This document shows, in pieces, positions 21,898-29,633 of a stretch of 35,859 bases of DNA. The stretch lies in NCBI RefSeq assembly GCF_009741975.1, contig NZ_WPCF01000013.1, forward strand, positions 1-35,859, given 5' to 3'. Position numbers and translations under genes: made by a program. Below the pieces are notes generated by a model. That model made no database searches. It saw nothing but the letters and a program-made list of their open reading frames with translations, and was not told the DNA's origin. Positions within the stretch are counted from its first letter, which is position 1. Every line of letters starts with the position of its first letter. Source of the stretch: Halobacterium sp. CBA1126 (GTDB taxonomy: Archaea > Halobacteriota > Halobacteria > Halobacteriales > Halobacteriaceae).

Positions 21898-24275
21898 CCC
21901 GGCAGCGAACGATTCGCGCGGGCGCACTCGCTGCGGTCGTGCTCGCAGTCTTGGCGGCGTCGGCGCCGCCGGTCGCGTCGACGGACGCTGCGGAGCTCGT
22001 GCAGGCGACCGATGACTACGTCGTGGGCTCCAAGCATGATACGGCAACGGATCTCCAGAATGCGCAAACGCTGACGAACCTCGTCGTCGACGGCAGTGGT
22101 GGAGCCGCTGACCTTCGTCTCGACTCTGGATACACCTATAGTGTCGTTGAGGATTCGGGTGATGGGGCGGCTGAGGGTAGCCGGACGCTGGCCGGCGACA
22201 ACAACGACGGAGAGCCATTCACTGTTGAGATGCAGACAGAATCAACGAGGTCCGGCACGGTCTCGAATCTCAGTGTGGACGTCGTGGATACGTTCGGGGA
22301 ATCCTATGGCATGACTGTCGATATTTATGCTGTCCAGGAAGCCCCCGACGGCTCCACCGGTGAAGGCACACTCCTCAAGGACAACTGGGAACCTGCATTC
22401 TCCACCGGAACGCAGACAATCCAACTCGACTCGTCGTTGGACGTCGAAACCGGCGAAACGTGGACTATCGAATTTGTCACCACGAACACGGACGCAGAGA
22501 CAAGTGGAGATAACGACGACCAGCTCCGCATCGGCACCGACGACGATTCCGGACTAACGGACTGGTACTGGAACCCAGAGAGTGGGTTCGTAGATAGCGG
22601 TGGCGCGCTCACGTTCGGTTTCAGCCAGCCAACGTCCGCGACGTATCTGTCCCAGCAGCACAGCGTCACGGGCGGCGAGCAGGCGATGATCAATATCACG
22701 TCGCTGAGTGACGCGTCAATCACGGCGACGGTGCAAACCGATTCAGGAACGGTCCTGAACCAATCGACGCTGTCGTCAACGGGTTCCCATAGACTCTCGC
22801 TGGCCAGTTATAGTGGCGACACGGTGGAGGTGAAATTCGAGGTGGATGTCACCGGGTCGAACCCAGTGCTTGAGCTGGCCGACGAGTCTATCCTGTTCAC
22901 TAATCACGCCCCGGAAGCAAGTAACCTCTCGCCACAGAGTAATGCACAACTCTCTGAGTCTTCAACTGAGTTCAGCGCCGATATCTCCGACAAGGAGTTC
23001 CCGACAGCACAAGGGGACTCTGTCACGGCCGAACTCTTCGTGGATAATCAGTCGGTCGGCTCGAAGACCGTCACGAGCAACCAGACAGTCACAATTACAA
23101 AGGAGTTGACCGAGGGCGGGGAGCATACGTACCACTGGAAGCTCTCGGACTCCTACGGCGAAGTGACATCGACGAGCACGCGCACACTGTCAGTGCCGTC
23201 GGAGGTGACGGTCCGGTCCGTCGTTGGCAACCACTCGATCATCGACAACCAGTCGATGAACATCTCAGCACGCCTCTACAGTGGCGAGCTTATCTTCCAG
23301 CGGAACGTCTCGAACGGACGAATTGATTTGTCGAACGTCTCGGTCGACCGGGAGTACATCCTCTCCGTGCGAGCAGATGGATACTATCAGCGGACGATTA
23401 TTATCAGCAGTATTTACGAGCAGTCCACTATCTATCTGCTGCCCACAGATACAGAAGCGGTGCTTGATGTCTTCCGGCTGAACGACCGGACCGGGAAGTA
23501 TCCGACTGAATCCTCGAAGCTCGTCATCAAACGCGCACTGAATACGACAGATGGTGGCTTGGAATGGGTGCGAGTCGCTGGAGACTACTTCGGGGCTGCA
23601 GGCCAGTTCAAGGTTCAGCTCCAGCAGGACCGCCGATACCGTCTCGTCATCTCGAACTCCCAAGGCGACACGCGCGTGCTCGGGCACTACTCGACCGACA
23701 TCGCTGAGACGGTCGTCTTGAATCCGGTGCCGGTTGGCGTGTCCCTCGATGTGAACGCGTCGACGTACAACTGGGATGCAGTACGGCAGAACGACACGAT
23801 CTCGTTCAGCTACCACGACCCGAAGAATGAGACGACGCAGCTGCACGTCTCAATCTACGAGCAGGGCAACGCGAGTAACGTCGTGTTGAACCAGACGTAT
23901 CTCAACGACCCGTACGGGACGCTGAGTGTGACGCAGCCACTGACAGGGACTCAGACGAACGCCTCCTGGGTGGTCGAGTGGAGTGCCGAACGGAACGGTG
24001 AAACGATCTCTGGGAAAGTGATGACGTCGTCGCCGCGTGAACCCCTGGTGCCGGAGCTCGCCGATTGGATAAAGCACTCACTCTCAATTACCGCTGTCAT
24101 CATCATCGGCGGGCTGTTCACGCAACTGAATGCCGCCGTCGGTGGGGTGACGACCGCAATCGTCGGTGGCGGGTTCTGGTTTGCCGGCTGGCTACCCAAT
24201 GCAGCGGGCGGAGCAATCGCAATCGCGTTGCTGCTCTCAGTGCTGGTGAAGGGAGCGCAAGCAAGAGGGCTCTAA
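21894..24275 (+). CDS. Large secreted Ig-like glycoprotein with C-terminal membrane anchor (putative spike/adhesin, 793 aa)
   Basis: Signal peptide MTRQRTIRAGALAAVVLAVLAASAPPVAS, cleavage expected near residue 29. The roughly 690-residue exterior is beta-rich: two jelly-roll or Ig-like parts up to about residue 330, an Ig/PKD-like domain (HAPEASNLSPQ...TYHWKLSDSYG, 340-430), then further beta domains. It has many N-glycosylation sequons (NQS, NQT, NHS, NIS, NVS, NAS). The C-terminus (about 723-790) carries three hydrophobic spans ending KGAQARGL. This is the topology of archaeal virus spike or adhesin proteins. Its size, place among small envelope genes, and the glycosyltransferase in the sister operon support that role. 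Host receptor binding is inferred. Confidence 0.75.
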   Translation: MTRQRTIRAGALAAVVLAVLAASAPPVASTDAAELVQATDDYVVGSKHDTATDLQNAQTLTNLVVDGSGGAADLRLDSGYTYSVVEDSGDGAAEGSRTLAGDNNDGEPFTVEMQTESTRSGTVSNLSVDVVDTFGESYGMTVDIYAVQEAPDGSTGEGTLLKDNWEPAFSTGTQTIQLDSSLDVETGETWTIEFVTTNTDAETSGDNDDQLRIGTDDDSGLTDWYWNPESGFVDSGGALTFGFSQPTSATYLSQQHSVTGGEQAMINITSLSDASITATVQTDSGTVLNQSTLSSTGSHRLSLASYSGDTVEVKFEVDVTGSNPVLELADESILFTNHAPEASNLSPQSNAQLSESSTEFSADISDKEFPTAQGDSVTAELFVDNQSVGSKTVTSNQTVTITKELTEGGEHTYHWKLSDSYGEVTSTSTRTLSVPSEVTVRSVVGNHSIIDNQSMNISARLYSGELIFQRNVSNGRIDLSNVSVDREYILSVRADGYYQRTIIISSIYEQSTIYLLPTDTEAVLDVFRLNDRTGKYPTESSKLVIKRALNTTDGGLEWVRVAGDYFGAAGQFKVQLQQDRRYRLVISNSQGDTRVLGHYSTDIAETVVLNPVPVGVSLDVNASTYNWDAVRQNDTISFSYHDPKNETTQLHVSIYEQGNASNVVLNQTYLNDPYGTLSVTQPLTGTQTNASWVVEWSAERNGETISGKVMTSSPREPLVPELADWIKHSLSITAVIIIGGLFTQLNAAVGGVTTAIVGGGFWFAGWLPNAAGGAIAIALLLSVLVKGAQARGL

Positions 24276-24279
24276 AATA

Positions 24280-24645
24280 ATGCCATACAAAATTTCGATG
24301 TGGATCGTGCTGTTCCTCGTGTTTTTCAACGCGGGGGCTGGACTGCTGGCCGTGTCTGGGACGGCGGAGTATCTCGGCGTGCAGCCGAATCCGGGCGGCG
24401 GCGAAGCGCTCGCTGGCGCGACGGACAGCACACAGAACTTCCAGACGGGGCAGGGTGGCGGAGAAACGCTCTTCACGCTCTACAACACGCTCAGTGGGAC
24501 GTTGGAGAGTATCTTCAACGCCATCTTCCCCGGGGCGGCGATGATGAAGAACGTCGGCGTGCCAGATTACCTGGTGAACTTCCTCTTCACCGGACTGGCG
24601 TTGATTCCCGGCTATGACCTGATCCTGTTCCTCAGGAGGGGGTAA
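24280..24645 (+). CDS. Membrane protein with two distant spans (121 aa)
   Basis: Span 1 MWIVLFLVFFNAGAGLLAVSG (residues 7-27), a 65-residue Gly/Thr-rich middle (GGGEALAGATDSTQNFQTGQGGGETLFTLY), then hydrophobic segments IFNAIFPGAAMMKNVGV and YLVNFLFTGLALIPGYDLILFL, ending RRG. It starts 4 bp after the glycoprotein stop and ends 3 bp before the next start. Unknown; operon context suggests an envelope component acting with the large glycoprotein. Confidence 0.68.
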   Translation: MPYKISMWIVLFLVFFNAGAGLLAVSGTAEYLGVQPNPGGGEALAGATDSTQNFQTGQGGGETLFTLYNTLSGTLESIFNAIFPGAAMMKNVGVPDYLVNFLFTGLALIPGYDLILFLRRG

Positions 24646-24648
24646 TTT

Positions 24649-24966
24649 ATGGCGTGTGGAGACTACGGCGGCCAGTGGCTGCAGGCGATTGCAGGCGACG
24701 GCATGCACATCCGCGACCTGATACTGTGTGGCTATCAGTCCCAGGTCGGCGGCCCGTTCTTCGCGGCGGTCGTCCTCCTCGGGATGATCAACCTCCCGGT
24801 CTACATTCGGACGCAGTCGGCGCTCCTGCCGACCGTCATCACGTTGATCGTTGGCGGCGTGTTGCTCGTCGAGGTCGCGTCGGTCGCGCAAGCAATCATC
24901 GTGGTGATGCTCCTCTTTGCAATCGGGTTGGCGCCGGTGCTCCTCCTCCGGCGGATACAGCGATGA
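24649..24966 (+). CDS. Three-span membrane protein with N-terminal cysteines (105 aa)
   Basis: MACGDYGGQWLQAIAGDGMHIRDLILCGYQSQ has two cysteines (C3, C27) before three spans: PFFAAVVLLGMINLPVYI, LLPTVITLIVGGVLLVEVAS, and AIIVVMLLFAIGLAPVLLL, ending RRIQR. ATGA overlap with the HExxH gene. Unknown. Confidence 0.68.
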   Translation: MACGDYGGQWLQAIAGDGMHIRDLILCGYQSQVGGPFFAAVVLLGMINLPVYIRTQSALLPTVITLIVGGVLLVEVASVAQAIIVVMLLFAIGLAPVLLLRRIQR

Positions 24967-25301
24967 TGGACGTCGTCATGTTCGCACAGATTGTCGCTGC
25001 GTCGATTGTCGGAACGGTCTGCCATGAGACCGCGCACGCACTCGCTGCGGTCGCTTTGGGGAAGTTCCATGCGTTCGACGTTCGAAACTGGGAAGTGCAT
25101 TGGCGGTACGCTGGCGGCACGGTCAGCGACTACGCGGTCGCGGCCGCCCCGCTCGGCATCGGACTGCTCGCGCTGCCAGCCGCGATACTCGCGTTCGGCG
25201 GCTTACCGCCGCTCTGGTTCTGGCTCGGCTGGGCGTGGTTCACACTCGTCGGCGCGCTCTCTGGAGATTTCCAGTTCGCCGCAGTCGAAGCGAGTCGCTA
25301 G
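24963..25301 (+). CDS. Mini membrane metalloprotease-like protein (HExxH, 112 aa)
   Basis: From ATG 24963, MMDVVMFAQIVAASIVGTVCHETAHALAAVALG places H-E-T-A-H (H21-E22-x2-H25) in the first hydrophobic helix, as in M50/site-2 intramembrane proteases. Spans follow at DYAVAAAPLGIGLLALPAAILAFGG and LWFWLGWAWFTLVGALSG. The candidate third zinc ligand would be D in LSGDFQF (weaker than the NPxxDG of true M50). It is far smaller than typical family members. If active it could trim a membrane protein, for instance the variable N-termini of the two major proteins; that is speculation. It ends the plus-strand assembly operon. Confidence 0.62.
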   Translation: MMDVVMFAQIVAASIVGTVCHETAHALAAVALGKFHAFDVRNWEVHWRYAGGTVSDYAVAAAPLGIGLLALPAAILAFGGLPPLWFWLGWAWFTLVGALSGDFQFAAVEASR

Positions 25302-25334
25302 GGGTTTTAGAAGGGCGGGCTGAAATTACGGCCC

Positions 25335-25769
25335 ATGCCTAGTGGGAAGCCCGCACACATCCAATTACGCGGCACGAGTCTTAAGAGCACGGACTATCCG
25401 AGCGAGCAGACACTTCCAAGTGACGCCGAGGAAGCGTTAAAGGAGGTTGATTTTGAGACGCCGGGAATGCGTGATGGGGCGCGAGCCCTCTTGCGATATT
25501 GGGAGGACGCGCACGGGAATCTCTCAGAAATCGCGCGACGGTCCGACTGGAGTCCGCCCCACATCCGCCGTGTCTACCAGCAGTATTTCGAGAGCACTCC
25601 CAGCGACGAGGAGAGTGAAGGTACGTCAAACTCACCAGCAGACGTGTCGGTTGATGATCTCCCCGAGGAAGCGCGCGAGCTCTACCGGCAGGGGTATCGT
25701 GACGGCTTCGCAGATGGCTTCGAGGACGCAAAAGAGCTGCTCGACGACACCAGCCAGCCGGAGGAGTAA
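25335..25769 (+). CDS. HTH protein after the assembly operon (144 aa)
   Basis: Residues 56-90 (GARALLRYWEDAHGNLSEIARRSDWSPPHIRRVYQQYF) contain a clear helix-turn-helix with turn RSDWSP and recognition helix PHIRRVYQQYF. The C-terminal part (DLPEEARELYRQGYRDGFADGFEDAKELLDD) is an acidic helix with aromatic repeats, probably for oligomerisation. It starts 33 bp after the HExxH gene, so it may be the last gene of that operon or have its own promoter (GGTTTTAGAAG). A likely transcription regulator of particle genes. Confidence 0.7.
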   Translation: MPSGKPAHIQLRGTSLKSTDYPSEQTLPSDAEEALKEVDFETPGMRDGARALLRYWEDAHGNLSEIARRSDWSPPHIRRVYQQYFESTPSDEESEGTSNSPADVSVDDLPEEARELYRQGYRDGFADGFEDAKELLDDTSQPEE

Positions 25770-25863
25770 CAGCACCGCGAACGGGCCTGCCGGCCTGCTA
25801 GCTTGCCCTCGGTGAGGAAAACCTGATTGTGAGTGAGGGACAATTAGTCGGCCGTCGCGATAG

Positions 25864-26264
25864 CTACTGGAATCCAGAAGGATGTGGGTAGTCCTCCGAC
25901 TCGTCACTATCGTCGAACTCAGAATTCAGTCGCTCCGTTTCCTCCATCAGAGACTTAATCTTCGGCCAGTATTCGTCGGACTCTTTCGCATTATTCAGAT
26001 ACTCACTCGACATCTTGGTCGCTTTTTTGTAGCGCTTGGCATCCGCTTTGGCTGTGATTTCCTCTGTCCGGCCACAGTTGTGCAGGTAGCATAGTAATCC
26101 GCTGTCCCAAGCGGAAGGATTGGAATAAACCAAATTGTTAGCCAGCGCCGCGCTCTCGTGTAGTGGTGGTAATTTGATGACTTGCAGCCTTGGCAAGTGT
26201 AGTAGAAACTTGGGCCAAATTCCTTCGTTCGTTTAGGCCATCCGAATATGATGAAACCAACCAT
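25864..26264 (-). pseudogene. Zinc-ribbon/charged-tail protein split by a one-base frameshift
   Basis: Two frames complement each other. From ATG 26264, MVGFIIFGWPKRTKEFGPSFYYTCQGCKSSNYHHYTRARRWLTIWFIPILPLGTADYYATCT matches the conserved layout of a widespread small zinc-ribbon family (CxxC, RRWxTxFFIPxxPLG, second CxxC). After about 26080 the continuation NCGRTEEITAKADAKRYKKATKM... lies in the next frame and runs to 25864. Adding one base at TGCAC^AACTGT would restore C-T-N-C and a 133-residue protein. Either a real frameshift or a sequencing error, of the kind seen at the contig ends. Base composition here is more A/T-rich than the flanks, suggesting acquisition. Confidence 0.72.
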
Positions 26265-26322
26265 TAGTCCGCTCTTAATGTGGCGGGTAGTTTATTGTAC
26301 CGCTATTCATACGGTATAGATA

Positions 26323-26751
26323 ATGGCAACTGACAACGATACAAGCGAGACCAAGGACGACGGCAAGTCCACCAAAAGATGGCAAAGGTGGAAGGTAGTA
26401 ACGCTTGGATTAGGAGCTATCGCAGCATTTCTCGGAAATCTCTACCTGGGCACCGCGGCGGCGATCGGGTACGCTCTCGGTGCAACCGTCATTTATTTCA
26501 TTGTCGCTGGCGTCGGGACCAGAGTCTACCGGAGCAACGAGTGGATGCAACTGGGACTAATTCCTCCACGCGTATACGCAGGCATCTGTGTCGTCAGCGG
26601 AGCAGCCAGTATTCCGGTAGCCATCGCACTATTAAGCAACGGCGCAGGCGGCTTCGTGATGATGTATCTACTCTTGGGTGGGATTGCGTTTATCGTCCAG
26701 ATTCTCCGCCGCGGTATTAGTCGAGTCCGTAGGGGCAACCCCACAGATTAA
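26323..26751 (+). CDS. Four-span membrane protein (142 aa), unknown
   Basis: A charged N-terminus (MATDNDTSETKDDGKSTKRWQRWK) is followed by spans VVTLGLGAIAAFLGNLYLGTAAA, IGYALGATVIYFIVAGVG, VYAGICVVSGAASIPVAIALL and GGFVMMYLLLGGIAFIVQILR, ending basic (RGISRVRRGNPTD). It diverges from the frameshifted zinc-ribbon gene over 58 bp containing TTTATTGT and a TACCG/CGGTA inverted pair, so it has its own promoter. Not part of the assembly operon; may be an accessory or exclusion function. No family recognised. Confidence 0.68.
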   Translation: MATDNDTSETKDDGKSTKRWQRWKVVTLGLGAIAAFLGNLYLGTAAAIGYALGATVIYFIVAGVGTRVYRSNEWMQLGLIPPRVYAGICVVSGAASIPVAIALLSNGAGGFVMMYLLLGGIAFIVQILRRGISRVRRGNPTD

Positions 26752-27075
26752 TTCTCCAAGATTACAATCCATTCACTCCCGGGATTTTAACGCGGAGATC
26801 ATTACTATCCGTAAATTTACGGTGAAACAGTCCCCGGGAATTATAATACTGCTTAGCATAGCACCCGGCTGTTGTGTGACACAGGGTAACAAGGTCGCAC
26901 TAACGAGGGTGGAAACTAGGGCATGCATGCAAGTGAAAGTAGAGCGCAGATAGAGAATCGACGCTCGTGGGGTAGGCAGCGCCTAAGAACTCCTGTCACG
27001 CGAGTTAACGGCCAGTTTCACTTTCACCGTCCATTTCAGACTATCCTTCATTACGGTCCGCGAAAAGAATCACGT
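26752..27075. other. 324-bp gene-free stretch with palindromes
   Basis: No supported gene. A perfect 14-bp palindrome CCGTAAATTTACGG lies at 26809-26822, followed by the A/T-rich GGGAATTATAATACTG. GTGAAAGT (about 26932) and ACTTTCAC (about 27019) form a distant inverted pair. The last 60 bp should hold the promoter of the zinc protein at 27076. The palindrome and A/T run make it a candidate regulatory or replication site. Confidence 0.45.
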
Positions 27076-27306
27076 ATGGCTCGCGTCGAGATTGACGCCC
27101 ACGACAGCGACGACCGCTGGCGCTGGGTCTGCCCAAACGGACATTGCAGCTGGGAGCCCACGAACCACCACTTCTGGTGCCGGCAGTGCGCCAGCTCGCA
27201 CGCGGACGTCGACCCAGAGTTCAGCGAACTCGTCGACGCCACCACGAGAGAATCCTACGCGCGCGACGAAGTGAAAATCAAGGACTACCGGAGGAAAACG
27301 GCATGA
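27076..27306 (+). CDS. Small zinc-ribbon protein (76 aa)
   Basis: Starts at ATG 27076 (MARVEIDAHDSDDRWRWVCPNGHCSWEPTNHHFWCRQCASSH); the longer frame upstream is non-coding in character. C-x4-C plus C-x2-C with nearby histidines fits a zinc ribbon. The remainder is acidic (DVDPEFSELVDATTRESYARDEVKIKDYRRKTA). It converges on the winged-helix gene with 2 bp between stops. Function unknown; DNA- or protein-binding likely. Confidence 0.7.
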   Translation: MARVEIDAHDSDDRWRWVCPNGHCSWEPTNHHFWCRQCASSHADVDPEFSELVDATTRESYARDEVKIKDYRRKTA

Positions 27307-27308
27307 GG

Positions 27309-27566
27309 CTATTCCTCCAGATCTTCGGCATCGAGTTCGCCGTGGAGATACGCACGACCTCGGTCAGTGATGTAGTAAAACCCCTCTCCGTCCTTCGCAA
27401 GAAGATCCGCGTCGAAAAGGGCTCGGCAACGGTCGCTGATGTAGTTGCGGGTGTAATCGAGGTTCTTCGACAGGACAGCAGGGGTGAGGGTGAGACCGGA
27501 TTCCTCGAAGGTTTCGAGGATACGGTCGTCTGCTTGGGTCATCCAGTCAACCCTCGGTCGTCGCAT
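27309..27566 (-). CDS. Winged-helix repressor-like protein (85 aa)
   Basis: MRRPRVDWMTQADDRILETFEESGLTLTPAVLSKNLDYTRNYISDRCRALFDADLLAKDGEGFYYITDRGRAYL carries the compact winged helix of the PhiH1-repressor group: HTH at LTPAVLSKNLDYTRNYISDRCRAL and wing DGEGFYYITDRGRAYLHGE. It points away from the early operon across a 221-bp gap, the classic position of a virus or plasmid repressor controlling a divergent lytic or replication operon. It probably represses the promoter upstream of 27788 and its own. Confidence 0.82.
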   Translation of the reverse strand: MRRPRVDWMTQADDRILETFEESGLTLTPAVLSKNLDYTRNYISDRCRALFDADLLAKDGEGFYYITDRGRAYLHGELDAEDLEE

Positions 27567-27787
27567 ACCGGAAGTTCAAACGCCGCTACAAAGATTGCAC
27601 TGGTTGGGGTGATGGACAATTGAGTTTTCACAGCTATAGATGTGAGTACGCACGGATAGATTTAATAGGTTACGACTGTAAGGGTGGATTACACCATGAC
27701 CTGGGCGTTAACCTGCGTCTACTCGGTAAGAAAAGCCGACTGGACGCCTGCTCCCAGCAGGCGCCCAGGTTGTGGTCGCAAAACCGT
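27567..27787. promoter_or_regulatory. Divergent control region: repressor gene versus early operon, with hairpin
   Basis: Contains TAGATTTAATAGG near 27658-27670, a fair archaeal TATA region for the plus-strand operon, and a GCCTGCT-CCC-AGCAGGC hairpin at 27746-27762 in what would be the leader of that operon. The hairpin is not followed by a T-run, so attenuation or mRNA stabilisation is likelier than simple termination. Operators for the 27309-27566 repressor should lie here; no single repeat stands out. Confidence 0.5.
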
Positions 27788-27961
27788 ATGTACACAAACG
27801 AACTCAACCGGGTTAAATCGCCCGGCCTGAACGCGGCACAGACGCCGTCCAGCGCGCCTGCACCGGATCAGATTGGAACCCTGGCTGGTGCAGACACGCT
27901 CCCAGTGACGGCGACCAACCAGAGCACCCGCAGTTACGCAGGAGGTGGTCGGTGTGTCTAG
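27788..27961 (+). CDS. Small Ala/Thr/Pro-rich protein, unknown (57 aa)
   Basis: From ATG 27788, MYTNELNRVKSPGLNAAQTPSSAPAPDQIGTLAGADTLPVTATNQSTRSYAGGGRCV, without hydrophobic spans or clear domain. It is first in the plus-strand early operon, and its end carries GGAGGTG, the ribosome-binding site of the next gene, with an 8-bp overlap. Probably real, but the low complexity leaves doubt. Confidence 0.55.
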   Translation: MYTNELNRVKSPGLNAAQTPSSAPAPDQIGTLAGADTLPVTATNQSTRSYAGGGRCV

Positions 27962-28127
27962 TTCTGCGGGCCTCCCTCAAAACGATAGTGGGTCGGGCTG
28001 TCCGGTCTGCGGCGCCGGCGTCCAGCACATCGAGACGCAGGGGCCGGGCGAGGTCCGCGCGCAGCCCTGCGGGCACGCTATCGGCCACATCAGCGTCCGC
28101 AACATCCTGGGAGGCGACCAGCCATGA
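27954..28127 (+). CDS. Small zinc-binding protein (57 aa)
   Basis: GTG 27954 is preferred because GGAGGT lies 7-8 bp upstream. VSSSAGLPQNDSGSGCPVCGAGVQHIETQGPGEVRAQPCGHAIGHISVRNIL has C-x2-C and C-x-H with a second His, fitting a treble-clef or ribbon. Stop overlaps the next ATG (ATGA). Confidence 0.65.
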   Translation: MSSSAGLPQNDSGSGCPVCGAGVQHIETQGPGEVRAQPCGHAIGHISVRNILGGDQP

Positions 28128-28537
28128 GCGGCGCCGACGGCGCCACGAAGGACGCGCCGATCTCGAACTACGAGTGCGTTCGCGGCCCGCGCGAACTCAC
28201 GCGCGACGAAGTCGAGATGGCGCGCACCGAGGACGGTGACGCGGCGACGCAGCCGTTTTTCGCCATCAAGCGCGAGGACGGCTACGTCGGCCACGACATC
28301 GGTAGCAACAGCCCCTCGCCGAAGATTCGGGTGCTCTACGTCACCGCGGACGGCCGCCGTAGCTTCACGCGCATGCACGACGCCGAGGAGGTCGAAGACG
28401 GCGACGCCGACCACGCATTCGTCGGTGGCTTCCCGGCCGTCCTGCAGCGCACCGAGGGCGCTGGCTTCCAGACTGCTCGGAAGAGCATCGCCGGATTCCG
28501 CGACCTCGTCGAGGAACTCCACCAGGTGGACCCATGA
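28124..28537 (+). CDS. Acidic protein of the early operon, unknown (137 aa)
   Basis: MSGADGATKDAPISNYECVRGPRELTRDEVEMARTEDGDAATQPFFAIKREDGYVGHDIGS... is mixed alpha/beta with no membrane span or recognised motif. ATGA-coupled on both sides. Codon usage matches the neighbouring genes, which supports reality. Confidence 0.68.
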   Translation: MSGADGATKDAPISNYECVRGPRELTRDEVEMARTEDGDAATQPFFAIKREDGYVGHDIGSNSPSPKIRVLYVTADGRRSFTRMHDAEEVEDGDADHAFVGGFPAVLQRTEGAGFQTARKSIAGFRDLVEELHQVDP

Positions 28538-29265
28538 CAGTAGACACATTCAGCTGCGGGCACTGCCCGCGCGACGACTTCGACTCGTTCGACGACCTCC
28601 GCGAGCACGTCGAGGAGTGCTCTGACGACGATGGTGGCGAGCCCTCGCGAGAAGCGCCGCCACTCCTTGCCGACGGCGGCCCCCAAACTCGGGAGTGCCC
28701 GGACTGCGGACTCATCACCGAACGCACCAACCTCGTGCTCACCGAGGACGGCCATCACGTCTGCCCCGACTGCGGAAGCATCATCCAGACGTACAGCGCG
28801 CTCCGCGAACCGGGGCCGCACGTCCTCGTCATCGCGACCCAACGCAAGAGCAGCGCAACCGCGCACCTACCGAGTGAGGACAACCCGCTCGTCCCGCGCT
28901 GCGCGGACAAAAACCGGATGTCGGACGCGAACTACAAGCCGGTCCTCAACTCCCGACTCGCACCGAAGTTCTCGCTGTGCAAGCACTGCGACCCCAATTA
29001 CAAAATCGAGAACGAGAACACGGGCGAGCAACTCTCCGCGAAACTTCGGAGCCTCGAAATCGACGAGGAAGACGACCTCATCGCCGACGGCGGTACCTCA
29101 CAGGTCGACGTGGACGCGCACCACGCTGCCATCAACGACCGCCTCGACGACGCCATCGAAGCGCTCGAGGAGCACGACGACCGCGAAGAGGCGAGGTATC
29201 AGATGCGGCAGGCTGGACAGCACGCTGAAGCGCTCAACTACCACTACGAGGGCGATTACGAATGA
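28534..29265 (+). CDS. Multi-zinc-finger protein (243 aa)
   Basis: Zinc sites in order: FSCGHCPRDDFDSFDDLREHVEEC (C-x2-C...H-x3-C, finger-like, residues 7-29), ECPDCGLI...VCPDCGSI (ribbon, 54-82), and RCADKN...LCKHCDPN (122-153). The C-terminal 60 residues are helical and acidic (DAHHAAINDRLDDAIEALEEHDDREEARYQMRQAGQHAEALNYHY). ATGA-coupled to both neighbours. A DNA- or RNA-binding role in the early programme is likely; specific function unknown. Confidence 0.7.
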   Translation: MTVDTFSCGHCPRDDFDSFDDLREHVEECSDDDGGEPSREAPPLLADGGPQTRECPDCGLITERTNLVLTEDGHHVCPDCGSIIQTYSALREPGPHVLVIATQRKSSATAHLPSEDNPLVPRCADKNRMSDANYKPVLNSRLAPKFSLCKHCDPNYKIENENTGEQLSAKLRSLEIDEEDDLIADGGTSQVDVDAHHAAINDRLDDAIEALEEHDDREEARYQMRQAGQHAEALNYHYEGDYE

Positions 29266-29633
29266 CGAACTCAGACACGACGACCGGGAGTGATGGGTCA
29301 CACGGAACTACCGAACACACAGTCATCGAGGCGGAGTGCCTCGAAGATAACTGCGACGAGCTGGAATCGGTGACGCACCTCGAACACGCACGCACCGACC
29401 GCCAGACCGAACTCGTCCTCGACGCCCACGTGCAGGCCGCACGCCTCCACGAGGAAGAAGCCGGCCACGAGTTCAACGTCAGCGTGGACACCGGCACTCC
29501 GAGCGAGATGGAAGCGCTCTACGAGGACCTGACCGGCGAGCGTCTGGTTGCCGACGGCGGCACTGAGCAAGAGACGGCAGCAATTCTGCAGTACAGTGCG
29601 GCGAGCGACGCGGTTACGGGTGATTCAGCATGA
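29262..29633 (+). CDS. Acidic protein upstream of PCNA, unknown (123 aa)
   Basis: Ser/Thr/Asp-rich N-terminus, two cysteines (AECLEDNCDEL), a helical HLEHARTDRQTELVLDAHVQAARLHEEEAGHEFNV, and the recurring LVADGG segment. The N-terminal Cys pair plus HLEHA resembles a one-sided zinc site. ATGA-coupled to PCNA. Confidence 0.65.
   Translation: MTNSDTTTGSDGSHGTTEHTVIEAECLEDNCDELESVTHLEHARTDRQTELVLDAHVQAARLHEEEAGHEFNVSVDTGTPSEMEALYEDLTGERLVADGGTEQETAAILQYSAASDAVTGDSA

Noticed and set aside
14748-24275. Assignment to Pleolipoviridae
   Set aside because: A spike-like protein and small membrane proteins are present, but gene order, the paired two-TM proteins, the giant protein and genome size do not match the VP3/VP4/VP8 core as I know it. 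Kept as an alternative only.
8277-25301. Tailed-virus (HK97) structural module
   Set aside because: No large terminase, portal, major capsid or tail motifs seen; nearly all products carry membrane spans.
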